DNA of 64,000 nt from Larix kaempferi (taxonomy: Eukaryota > Streptophyta > Pinopsida > Pinales > Pinaceae). The DNA lies in NCBI GenBank assembly GCA_027924585.1, contig BSBM01000059.1, forward strand, positions 2,604,001 through 2,668,000, in the 5' to 3' direction. The notes beneath the pieces were generated by a model. The model was not told the DNA's origin. It was given only the letters and a program-made list of their open reading frames with translations, and searched no databases. Position numbers and translations under genes: made by a program. Of the stretch, positions 20,420-31,900 are shown in pieces. The stretch's first letter is position 1, and the number at the start of each line of letters is the position of its first letter.

Positions 20420-22280
20420 ATATCTACGCTCCTAATTAAATATTGTTTCTAACTACGGTGGCCACAGATCCTAGCATATTTGTTTGCTCAAAACCCAACT
20501 TCAAAATAGAGCGAATCCCAATCAATGAAATTCACAAACTTCTATAGAAGAAACAAACTGCTACTATGTGAAAGAAACTAATGGTTATGTTCTGTTTATA
20601 AAACAACATGATTTTACCGTTCCGGGAATCCCCCAGACCCAAATTGGAGTTATGAATAGAAGCTTCTCTCTCCCTCGCCCTCGGCCTAAGTCCTAATACC
20701 TACCAGATCGGCCTAATACAAGGGTGGAAGCAAGCGCAAGGGCCACCCAAACTCATGCTTGGAAGTCTTCATTCGGTCATTCTGAAATAAAAAAACAAAG
20801 CATTCAGTAATTGATAATGACTACGCCATATGTGGCTTTCTCATTTTTCGATTGGAACACTCCACTCGTAGGTATGGATTGGCTCCTTTATCCGATTTCT
20901 GGTATCACAACCTTGAGAAAACTCTCTTCCAAACAACATATTTAATTAGAAAGAAATAGTTAATACTTACCAATGTGAAGCAAAAGAAGGGGTTAAGTTT
21001 CTTGGCCATAGCCGTAGCTACCTGCAATAAAAATAAGCATTTCCATAGTCATGTTGGTTGCAGAGACCTCCAAAAAAATGAAGGGATGGGATGGGTTGTG
21101 GATGGGGTGGGTTGTGGGTTTCCGCTTTTTGGCCATAGCTGTCGTAAATTCCAACCAAAACAAGGGGTTTCCATAACATTTTTTGTTGTTTCTTCTTGGA
21201 AACAGTCGCCCATGCTTGCAAGTAGCCATAGTCCTCTGCCCTCGCAACCCTACAACCATCAACCCTCGCAACCCTAATGCAACATCAGTAAACCTAACCC
21301 AAAACAACTCTAATGCAACCTTGGTATAAATACTTAGAGGTGCTTATGGAATCCTTGTTTAGCTATGTGGGTTTTATTTAAGTAGACTCAAAACCTAACC
21401 CAAAACCTAATTGTTATATGTTAGTTGTTATGGATACCTAGTTGCCATCATCAATTATCCATACTTTAGCTACCTGTTATCACCAGCTTCTTTAGTTAAA
21501 CCGATTGTGTGCCACAAATCAAATTTGGAACGATTTCCATATTAAACGGTTCAAGTGCGAGTTATCCATGCCTAGCTATATGTTATCACCATCCCTCTTC
21601 CCATTATTGCCACGAACTGCTAAGCCCACGCATCCACTACTAGTTATCCATTCATTAACTACCAGTTATTTTTATGACTGCCATAGAATCGACAGTACAC
21701 TTGTCTGATCTTCATGCAATCTTGGAAAAACATAAGAAGTAGTCCACCCCAAATTCTAAGATATAAACCCCACATAATAATTAATGAAAAAACGAATCAC
21801 AATTATTTGCAAGATCCTTTACACATAGATGTATCAGTTATAAAAATAAAATAAAATTTACAACTATTAAAAAAACTAATTATAATCTTCAAATTAAAAT
21901 TTTAACTTAAAAAACCTTTTAAAAGTCCAAACATCTATGTCTCTCTTTCCATTACAATCGTAAGTTAAAATGGATATGCAATTGTAATTAAATTGCCAAA
22001 TTCAAAGCCGATTGATCACCGACATACAATGTTCCTATGAGAACCATTGGAAGTTTGAAGAAAGAAAACATAGATGAGTATTATGTAAATATAGACTAAC
22101 AATTAATCGCCATTACATCATACCCTCTAGCATTGCACCCTATCCTAAGCAAACGTGAATGAATAGTTGCATGAAGTGCATGAATCCGGAAAACTATTCA
22201 CTCACACATAATTAATATCGATCCTGTTGCTATTGAATTATTGCAGGGGAACGCTATTTAGGACTGTTTCGACAGTCAAG
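20420..22280. other. Intergenic DNA, nothing firm
   Basis: A weak duplication of a TTGGCCATAGC block at about 21000 and 21130, and a CAACCCT-rich patch at 21240-21290. No gene signature. Confidence 0.4.
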
Positions 22281-22375
22281 ACTCTTAGGACATACATTGT
22301 TCTTTGATTCCTCTACTCTTAGGAAATACATTGTTCTTTGATTCCTCTACTCTTAGGAAATACATTGTTCTTCGA
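22281..22375. repeat. Three tandem copies of a 34-bp repeat
   Basis: Units ACTCTTAGGAAATACATTG.. start at 22281, 22315 and 22349; the third is cut after 27 bp. Only one or two differences. 22376-23710 has no recognised feature. Confidence 0.9.
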
Positions 22376-23710
22376 TGAGTATGCACAGTAGCAATCACAA
22401 AGGTTCAGTGGCTAATGCAAGAATCAATAGGTAGTGAATGGCTTTGTTACCGAACTCGGTCCAATGCAGAGGTGTATGTATCGAAGCCAATAAAACTCAG
22501 ACTGCTATTTTCCTGAGTTCAAGATCTTGTTCTTAAGCCTATGTAACAATGCCTTCTTTCAAAAATTGGTGCAGCTGCTCCAGAGCTTCCCCACGTCACT
22601 CGAGTTAGAGACACTCAAAGGAACTGAGCTTCTCCTACAATCTCAATTCTTCGACACCTTACCTCTTTTTTAAACTCTGTTCTAAAACATGGCAAGAAGA
22701 CAAGCTTAGCATTTGAGGCCTTGTCAGTTTCTCCAACCCCTGTATTATTTTTTAACTCCCACGTCGATCAACCTCCATCCTCTCCAAAACTACTAGCCTA
22801 TCGAGACTTGGCAGCTCATCAAATTCATAAAATATCCGATCTTTAGTTCTTGAAGCTTTGCAAGATTATAAAGCCCTAGTATTATCGTAATTGATATCAA
22901 ATAACCAATTAAGCGTTATTAGGGTTGGCCGTAGGATTCCAACCTCCAACAAATCTTTGCAATCTTTAATCAACGCCCAGAACCATCACAACAATTTGGC
23001 CCGTTCACTTGAAGAACACACGCAGGAATAAAAACGCCCATGTTGTAATATTTTATCCCCTTGCAATGCTTGAGGTTCACTGATTGAATAGACTCTATGG
23101 CCACAGTGGAATACAAACTCAGGCCCAAATCTAAGAAAGTCGACCATATGGCAGAGAAATAACAAACCAGATATAAATTATTCAAACGACCTGCAATCTA
23201 GGAGGATGTTAGGGTTCACGAGACCATAAAAATAGTAACTATTTGAATAATCCAACAGACGAAGAAACACAACCATTGATCAACCAAAGGATGGTGGATT
23301 TGCATAGACCGTTAGGCTTTTATATCTGAGAATGAAAATGAGATTAACTCTTGTGAAACAATAAATAAAATACCCAGAGGAATAAATAGACTGCAAAACA
23401 CATGAAAATGCTCCATCATCTCTGAAAAATGCCCCAACATTTATAAATTAGCCATAACAATGAATTCGTATGCCGTAGACTTCATAAAATCGGATGGAAA
23501 AGCAACAACGTATAAATTCTTTTTGAAAAGCTTGTCTAATTAACTTTACATGTATTTCTCTCCTATGCATAGAACTTTAGATCACTTGTTGAGAGGATTA
23601 TATCAAGCCACTCACAAATCATGTTTTTCTCTAATCGATAAGTTATGGGCATTCAAGTAGTTTATTAGGTCATAAATATTGAAAACATTTCTATCCATTG
23701 TCTGGTCAAC

Positions 23711-23821
23711 AATAACTTGCAACAAGTATCCTGGAAACCATCCAAGAAATAACTTGCAACAAGTATCCTGGAAACCATCCAAGAAATAACTTGCAACAAG
23801 TATCCTGGAAACCATCCAAGA
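23711..23821. repeat. Three identical tandem copies of a 37-bp repeat
   Basis: Units start at 23711, 23748 and 23785, each beginning AATAACTTGCAACAAG and ending CCATCCAAGA, with no difference visible. This must be a very recent expansion. Confidence 0.95.
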
Positions 23822-24188
23822 AATGTTGTGGGTTGTGTGCTACCAAATAACCAATTAGAAGATGCAAAATTGCATTGTAGGTAGCTAGCAGCAATGTCAT
23901 ATGCAAGTATCTAACCGAACCCATAATTCACTCTAGTCCATACTTAAATAATACCACACGGGCACCAATCCAAATTTAATAAAAAGAACTCCCACACACA
24001 ACTCTCCAACTCTTGTAGACCTACTGGCCTGCAATATTTGAAGGAAATAGATGTAAAGAATTATACCATTCAAAACTCCTAAAGAAAGTGGGAACTATAA
24101 TCAAATCAAAACAATGCAGAAGGTGATCAAGGTGAAGCATGAAACTTAGTAGTTAAGATCTTCCATCGGTGCAAAAATCCCTTTGCAA

Positions 24189-24316
24189 TGTAATCAACAG
24201 TTATTGTTGATTACAGTCACATTGGTTGTTGGAAAAACCAATGGTAATGAAGTATCCATTGGAACTATCCAATGGTAAGGAACTATCCATTGGTTGTTGG
24301 AAAAACCAATGGTAAT
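24189..24316. repeat. Hairpin-rich short repeats
   Basis: TGTAATCAACA/TGTTGATTACA (24189-24215) is a perfect 11-bp stem with a 5-base loop. Next come two direct copies of a segment that itself forms a stem CATTGGTT/AACCAATG, at about 24220-24243 and 24288-24312. Confidence 0.85.
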
Positions 24317-26747
24317 GAACATAAATATAATGAAATGAACCTTTTATTATTACCCTTGGAAGGCCAAGCGAGATTTATGGGATATCATCAAAATGAGAAA
24401 AACAGAGTACATAAGATTTAAACAGCTCAATCTGGTTGTCTAAGATATCTAACATGCAATTATAAAAATTATACAGCACTCAAACTACATTGTAAATAAA
24501 TATATTGAATAAAAAGTTTTATCTCTGCCCATACTAGAAAGAAGTAATTTTTTTGTCTCCAATAACTCCTTGAGAAGGCTTCCTACATAGCTGAAAATTT
24601 TAGCAACATCTTCAGATCCCTGGACTGATGGATTGAATGCTTCTCTTATTTAGTCACATCTATAATAATTTAATGACACTTGAGTTTCATCTTGGATTGC
24701 TGGTTCATCACATGGGATACATTTGCATTCTCTTCATGAACATAAATTTGGAATAAAATTTTGGGTCGAGGAAAAAATACTATGAACACCTCTATGACAG
24801 AACAAAATGGCCTTCGAAGGCCAGTGAGGCCTCCAAAATTAATTCCTGAAAGATGAAAAAAAGCCTAAGCGTCATCTCCTTATTAGTATTATTAGTTGAT
24901 AGGAATTCCTAATTGAACACCATCCTCCAGTTGGGGCAATAATATGACAGGTACACAACAAGTTTAAGAATGTCTTTGCAACAATCTCCAGTAATTAGCA
25001 TAAATAAATTCCTTGCTGCAAAAAGGAAACTCACATTTCTAGATTCTTGAGCCGAATTGACATTTTTAATCTTTGTGTAGCATTTAGATAGCGGCAAGCA
25101 AATTCCCAAATCAGATTCTTATTTCTTTATGAATTTCCCCATCAACACTATTATCTATGATGCTTTATTTTTCTCAGGCCAATTTTGACAAATTGGACTT
25201 GAAACAGATTTAAAAAAATAACCTCCTAGTGGTTAGTAGGTGACAAATGTGAGTTGCAGATCTCAATGTTGAGATCTCCTCTATTACAAAATATATGTCA
25301 TAATAACAAGCTAAGTGTTTCCACCAATGGTGATTCTGTGTCACAAGAATTTGAATCTATTCAAACTTATAGGGCCTAGTTTGGTTGTATGCTAGTGAAT
25401 GGCTTGTTCTCTACAACACCAATAACATCAATCCTGTTGTTCGTGATGCTCAACTAAAAGAGAAGCCTTTACTAGAAGAAGCTACAAAATCCTATGTGAA
25501 AAACAAAGAGCATTATAACAAGTTGAAGAAGAAAGGGTGTTTCAAAATGACCAGGTTTCTCAACTAAACCCCCTAACAAGGTCAAGTGCATAGGAAAATG
25601 TTTACTCCAATTTTGTTTGGAAGACTGAGCTAAAACTCCTCTAGAAAATCATCAAAGGATACCACTATATAATCACAATTGTAGTCTCTCAATTGTCACA
25701 CTTCATGCTCTCACATATTTATGGCCTCACAAGATCATCTCCCTATAGAAAATGTCTACTAATTCCTGGCCTTTCTTGTGTATCAGAACAATAGCCCTAA
25801 TTCTTGGCCGTTCTTGTGTATCAGAACAGTAGCCCATACAACCCAAGCGTTGTAAACTTGTACTTGGTTCATATGTTTGATTCCCTATAGTGACTCACAG
25901 ACCTTGATATTCTCAATTAGTTTTATTATCACAGAAATAAGACCAAACTTAAGTTACTGTTCATGCAGACTAAACCTTCTTAGACTAGCAAAGAAATGTA
26001 GGTATAAAGTACTTTTTCATCAACTATATACAAGAGTTGAGACCAGATAAGTGAGGGAAAACATCATAATGTTCTTTGGGCTAAGAATAGAGAATGATGC
26101 ATTTTGGTAAATTTCTAGGTTAGTAAAGAAGTTCCAAAACAATTATTCACTGACATGAATTACCTCCCAGCAATCCAGCTTATCATTGGGAAGAAAACAT
26201 ACAAAAATACCCTAGAAAGAAATACACCCAACTGGAAAAGTAATTTTAGGCACCTTAAAAAGAGGTTAGCAAACACGTAAGAGGATTAATTAGATAGGGT
26301 GATCTTCGTTGCCCATATTATCATTAAAAACTTGTAGTCAACATAAAAATCATTAAGATTACTACATGAGAGAGTTCATCCAACATATCAAGTGAATCTC
26401 AGAATTCATCTTAAAAAAGGTTCACTTAAGTTGGCTTGTTTGTGATTACACACTTAATCAAAGATAATATAGTGAAGAATAGCTTACTTTGAATAAACAA
26501 TTATTAGCAAATGAGATAATTTTATGAGTTGATAACATGAAGAGAAAATCCTGGTTCATTTTGTGCAGAGCATTCCCAACTAAAGGAGGTTTCATAAAAT
26601 GAGATTAACATATGAAAATTGCATGCTTTCAAGAACATAGGGAAAAATCAACAAAGATTACTAAGAAATCATGAGATCACTATCTCGACTAACTTTTTTA
26701 CACAATGGTTTACACAATGTCCAAAAAGACAAATTAATGTATTTACA
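24317..26747. other. Intergenic DNA, nothing recognised
   Basis: A 60-codon Lys-rich frame at 25385-25567 on the plus strand has no known motif. The rest is AT-rich without visible features. Confidence 0.4.
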
Positions 26748-27150
26748 CTATAGTTGGTTGGATTTGGATGATATTCTTTCAAACTCTTGGTAGTTTGATA
26801 TTTCTAAGACAAAGGTAACATTTATTGGATTAGAGGAACTCTTCTTTGCTCCTAAATAAAGTTCAAGATTAGGTATATTCAGATCTGGCCACTCGATGTT
26901 TTCTCTAGTTGAGGTAACAAATTGACCATCAATAGGGTACAAAAGAGATTTTTTTAGAACCAATTGTCCTATCCTCATTATTCTATTAATTTCTAGTCTA
27001 AGATCATTGACAATGAGGCCTTTGTTTATTATATTTTTAGTTCAATTTCCTGAAGATAACTCTTCTCCAAAGTACTATCTTCTATCAATTCGTCAGAAGC
27101 AATTTGTGTATCTAAAATTATATAGGAAGGTTCAATGAATGCTTTAGCCT
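26748..27150 (-). pseudogene. Possible eroded coding fragment of unknown family
   Basis: The minus-strand frame ending at 26748 contains EWPDLNIPNLELYLGAKK, a Leu/Pro/Asn motif with the look of a short conserved tail motif in plant nuclear proteins. Upstream (about 27010-27120) another frame reads KAFIEPSYIILD with stops nearby. I cannot name the protein. It may be an old gene fragment or chance. Confidence 0.2.
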
Positions 27151-27767
27151 TCAAATCTCCTTAAGAAGGTTTCCATGCCTTTTCTTTTAGTGCAAACATG
27201 AACAAAAAAGATGAGACAATACGACAAACATGAGATAGAAAGAACAACCAGGACCTACTGCGAAGTCAACTAACACATGCAATGATGACATATACAGGTT
27301 GATTACTATATCGTGCCGAAAATATTCCAAAATGATATAAATATATAAGGAGAAACTAACCTCTGCATAAACCACAGACCCAGGGAACACTGAGCAAATG
27401 CAGATTAACCACTCAGCCACTGTCAAATTGCAATCAAAACCAAGATTCATGCAAATACCTTCATGTGGGCATTCGGTGAATCACTGAGGAATTATATACG
27501 GACAAAATTGTTCCCCATTAGCCCTAATTCGATGAAATATGAACCATTTTTTATAATAATAAAAAATATTCACATAACATATTGGGGCCGAATTCGAGCT
27601 AAATAACTGAATTGAAAACCTCTATCACTGCAAATTGAGTGGTAAGGGAATTTTCAATGTGGATTTGACAGGGAGTGGAAATTTGGGGTGAATTTAACCG
27701 TATCCTCGATTAAATGAAATATGTAAGATGAAATAACTGATCGAGGCCTCCATTATTGAAAATCGAG

Positions 27768-27935
27768 GGCTAAAGAAAGGGTTTAACATGAATTTTACTA
27801 GAAATTGGGGGCGAGCGAAGGGTTTAACCGGAAGTTTACTGGAAATTGGGGGCGAAGGAAAGATTTAACAAGAATTTAACTGGAAATCGGGAGGCAAAAT
27901 GAATATTTTAAGTAAATTTTAGAGGGCGAAATTTA
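27768..27935. repeat. Four tandem copies of a 41-42-bp repeat
   Basis: Units start near 27768, 27810, 27851 and 27892 with GGGCGAAGGAAAG-like sequence and contain TTTAAC and GGAAATTGGG. A related GGCGAA motif recurs up to 28105. Confidence 0.75.
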
Positions 27936-28504
27936 TTTTTTTCTCTCGCTCATTAATTTCCACGGAAGGCGATTTGATTCCTTATTATTATTTGTTTAAT
28001 AAATATAGGACGAAAGTATTACATTTAAAAAAATAATTTAATGTTAAAATTCGCCCATTAAATATTTATAACCCCCTTAATTTCGCCCATGGGCTAAATT
28101 TCGCCCCTAAAATTTTCCATGTTTCCAACCATGAATATAAACATCATCTCATCACCAGATAGTAACCACACATATAAATTGTATCCACAACCATACACAC
28201 TCACACATACACACACATGTACACCATAAATTTTCATATCACAATAGATCAAGACATAGAGGCAAGGAAAAATAGACATCCCGATGATTATATATAAAGT
28301 GAAGAAAAATATGATATCACATATTATTCGCTTCGAACCATTTTTTTGCCTAAAATTGTTATATCATTAAATCTCTATATATAACATGTTATTCAATCTA
28401 TATCTTTAAAAGCATATCAACCATGGTTTTCATCTCTCAATCAACTTCATGAATTGTTTACATTTTTAATCTAAAAGTAAATTTAATACCAGCATAGATC
28501 CATC

Positions 28505-28620
28505 TTAAACCCGTATTTATCAAGCACCGAGAGGGATCCAATTTCTTGAGGTGTATTTCTTTTTTTAAAATTTAAACTCAAGAAATTTGATCTCTCTTGA
28601 TTGAAAGATCCGGGTTTAAG
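28505..28620. repeat. Imperfect inverted repeat (fold-back)
   Basis: CTTAAACCCG at 28505 pairs with CGGGTTTAAG ending at 28620, and AATTTCTTGAG pairs with CTCAAGAAATT inside. Arms of about 45 bp are roughly 75 percent complementary around a 25-base AT-rich loop. It could be a MITE or an siRNA or microRNA-like hairpin. Confidence 0.7.
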
Positions 28621-28621
28621 T

Positions 28622-28772
28622 TTTAAGTTTTTATTTTATAAACGAACATCTATTTTTTAATTACTTTTCATAATATTTTATTTTATGAACCAACATGGTT
28701 TTTTTTTAAAATACTTTCCATAATTTTTTATTTTATGAGCCGACATGAATATTTTTAATTATTTTGTTACAT
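28622..28772. repeat. Three copies of an about 50-bp AT-rich repeat
   Basis: Each unit contains CATAATATTTTATTTTATGA or a close variant, followed by RCCRACATG. It directly follows the fold-back. Confidence 0.7.
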
Positions 28773-28987
28773 CAAAAACGTTACATCACAAACGTTACAA
28801 CATCTCCCCCATACTGGGCTGTAGAGCACCTTGTTTCACTCGGTGCAATAACATGCTTGATAGTATCCCCTCGTAAACATGGCTAAAAGAATATTATCAT
28901 AAATATAGTTTTTAACATATTAATCATATCATTGGTATAATAATCGCAAAGCTTACAAAGCTTCGTTGGATTCATGTTATCCAAGTC

Positions 28988-31900
28988 CCTGCAGGAGGCA
29001 ACGGAACTCAATTTGTTACTTGGATTGGTTTTTATGCCCCTTGTTGAATTTTCGTTCGGTATCCTTGAATGGCCTTGGGAGAGAGTTGAAATTTGCAATA
29101 AATCAAAAAATGAGGCTTAGATGGGAAAATCGTCAATTTCGATGGATTCTTGACATTCGAACACCTCTAGGGACACCCCTATCCGATGACTTCATGGACC
29201 AAACATTATTTATTTTGATGGTTTTCTACAATTGGGTTTTGATCAAAGACGTGCAGTGCAACTTTTGCACAATGGGATAAGATGTTCTAAATGTGCGAAA
29301 TGAGTGCATGGGCATCGTGGTACTCTCGCCATTTCCTAGATACACCTGCAAGATGTAGCATAACTAAATTCCATTGCTCAGTTTGGTTTTTATGCTACCT
29401 GTTGAAATTTGTCTTCTTTCCTTGAATGGCCATGGGAAGCAAGATGAAACTCGCAATAACTCGAAAACCATGGATCCAATGGACAAATTGTCAATTTCCT
29501 TGGATTCGTGACATCTAGGTATCACTAGGGACACCCTTGTCATGTGGCTTCATGGACCAAAAGTTGTCTATTTTGATGTTTTTCTAAACTAGGGTTTTGC
29601 TAAGTGACATGCAATGCATTTTCTGCACGATATGCTAAGATTTTGAAAAATGTGTCGAGTGAGTGCGTGGGCATCGCAGTCATCTTGTCCTTTCCCAAAC
29701 ACACTTGCAAGAGGCAACACAACTTAATTCCGTTGCTCGATTTTGTTTTTATGCCCCCGATTGAAATTTGTTTGGTGTCCCTAAATGTCCTTGGGAAGCG
29801 AGACGAAACTCGCAATAACTCGAAAACTATGGCTTCGATGGACAAACAATCAATTCTGTTGGATTCGTGACATCCGAGTACCGCTAGGGACACCCTTTCT
29901 CGGTGGCTTCATGGACCGAAAGTTGTATATTTTGATGGTTTTCTAACCTAGGGTTTGCTAAAGTGGCGTGCAATGCAATTTCTGCACGATAGGCTAAGAT
30001 TTTGAAAAATGTACCGAGTGAGTGTGTGGGCATCGCAGTCATCTCATCCTTGGCCAAACACACTTGCAGGAGGAAACGAAACTCAATTCCGTTGCATGGT
30101 TTGGTTTTTATAACCCCGGTTGCAATTTGCCTGGTGTCCCTGAATGGCCTTGGGAAGCAAGATGAGACTCACAATAATTTGAAAACCATGGCTCTGATGG
30201 ACAAACTGTCAATTCCGTTGGATTCATGACATTTGAATACCACCAAGGACACCCCTGTCTGGTGGCTTCATGGACCGAAAGTTTTATATTTTGTCAGTTT
30301 TCTAAAATAGTTTTTTCTTAGTGACATGTAGTGCAATATCTGCACCATAGACGAAAACTTTGAAAAATGTACCGAGTGAGTGTGTGGGCATTGCAGTCAT
30401 CTCGTCCTTTCCAAAACACACTCGGAGGAGGCAACGAAACTAAATTTTGTTGCTCAGTTTGGTTTTTATGCCCCCAGTTGAAATTTGCCTAGTGTCCCTG
30501 AATGGCCTTGGGAAGCGATATGAAACTCGCAATAACTCAAAAACCGTTGCTTCGATGGACAAACCGTCAGTTCCGTTGGATTCGTGACATCTGAGTACCA
30601 CTAGGGACACCCTTTTCCGGTGGCTTCATGGAACGAAAGTTATCTATTTTGACGGTTTTCTAAACTAGGGTTTTGCTAAGTGACGTGTAATGCAATTTTT
30701 GCACGATAGGCTAAGATTTTGAAAAATGTGTCGAGCGAGTGCATGGGCATCGTAGTCATCTTTCCCTTGACCAAACACACATGCAGGAGGCAACATAACT
30801 CAATTCCGTTGCTCGGTTTGGTTTTTATGCCACTGGTTGAAATTTTCCTAGTGTCCCTGAATGGACTTGGGAAGCGAGATGAACTCTCCATAACTCGAAA
30901 ACCATGGCTACGATGGAAAACCGTCGATTCCATTGGATTCGTGACATCCGAGTACCATTAGGGACAACCCTTTCAGGTGGCTTCATGGACCGAAAGTTGT
31001 CTATTTTGACAATTTTCTAAAATAGGGTTTTGTTAAGTGATGTGCAGAGTACAATTTCAGCACGATAGGCTACTATTTTGAAAAATGTGTTGAGCGAATG
31101 CATGGGAATCGCAATCATCTCGCCCTTGCCCGAACACAATTGTAGGAGGCAATGGAACTCAATTCCGTTGCTTGGTTTGGTTTTTATGCCCCTAGTTGAA
31201 ATTTGCTCGGTGTCCTTGAATGGCCTTGGGAAGCGAGATGAAACTCACCATAACTCAAAAATCGAGGCTCCAATGGACAAACCATTAGCTTTGTTGAATT
31301 CATGACACTCAAGTACCGCTAGGAACACCCTTGTCCAGTGGCTCCATTGACCAAACGTTGTCTATTTTTTACGGTTTTCGAAACTAGGGTCTTGCTCGGT
31401 GACATGCATTACAATTTTTGCACTATAGTCCTATATTTTGAAAAATGTGGGGACCGAGTGCATGGGCATCACATTCATCTTTCCCTTTCCTAAACACACT
31501 TGCAGGAGGCCACATAACGCAATTTCGTTGCTTGGTTTGGGTTTTATGCGCCTGGTTGAAATTTGTCTGGTCTCCCTGAATTGCCTTGGGAAGCGAGATG
31601 AAACTCCCCATAACTCAAAAATAAACGCTCCAATGGACAAACTGTCAGTTTCATTGGATTCGTGACATCCGAATATAACTAGGAACACCCCTATTCGGTG
31701 GCTTCATTGACCGAACCTTGTCTATTTTGACAGTTTTCTAAAATATGGTTTTGCATAGTGATATGCAGTGCAATTTCTGCACCATAGGCTAAGATTTTGA
31801 AAAATGTTGGGAGCGACTGTGTGGACATCGTGGTCATCTCATCCTTTCCCAAACACACCTACAGGAGGCAACGGAACTCAATTACGTTGCTCGATTTGGT

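Noticed and set aside
22281-23821. CRISPR-like array from short direct repeats
   Set aside because: The repeats are contiguous without unique spacers, and the genome is a plant's.
25385-25567. Lys-rich 60-codon frame as a gene
   Set aside because: No motif, no splice or promoter context.
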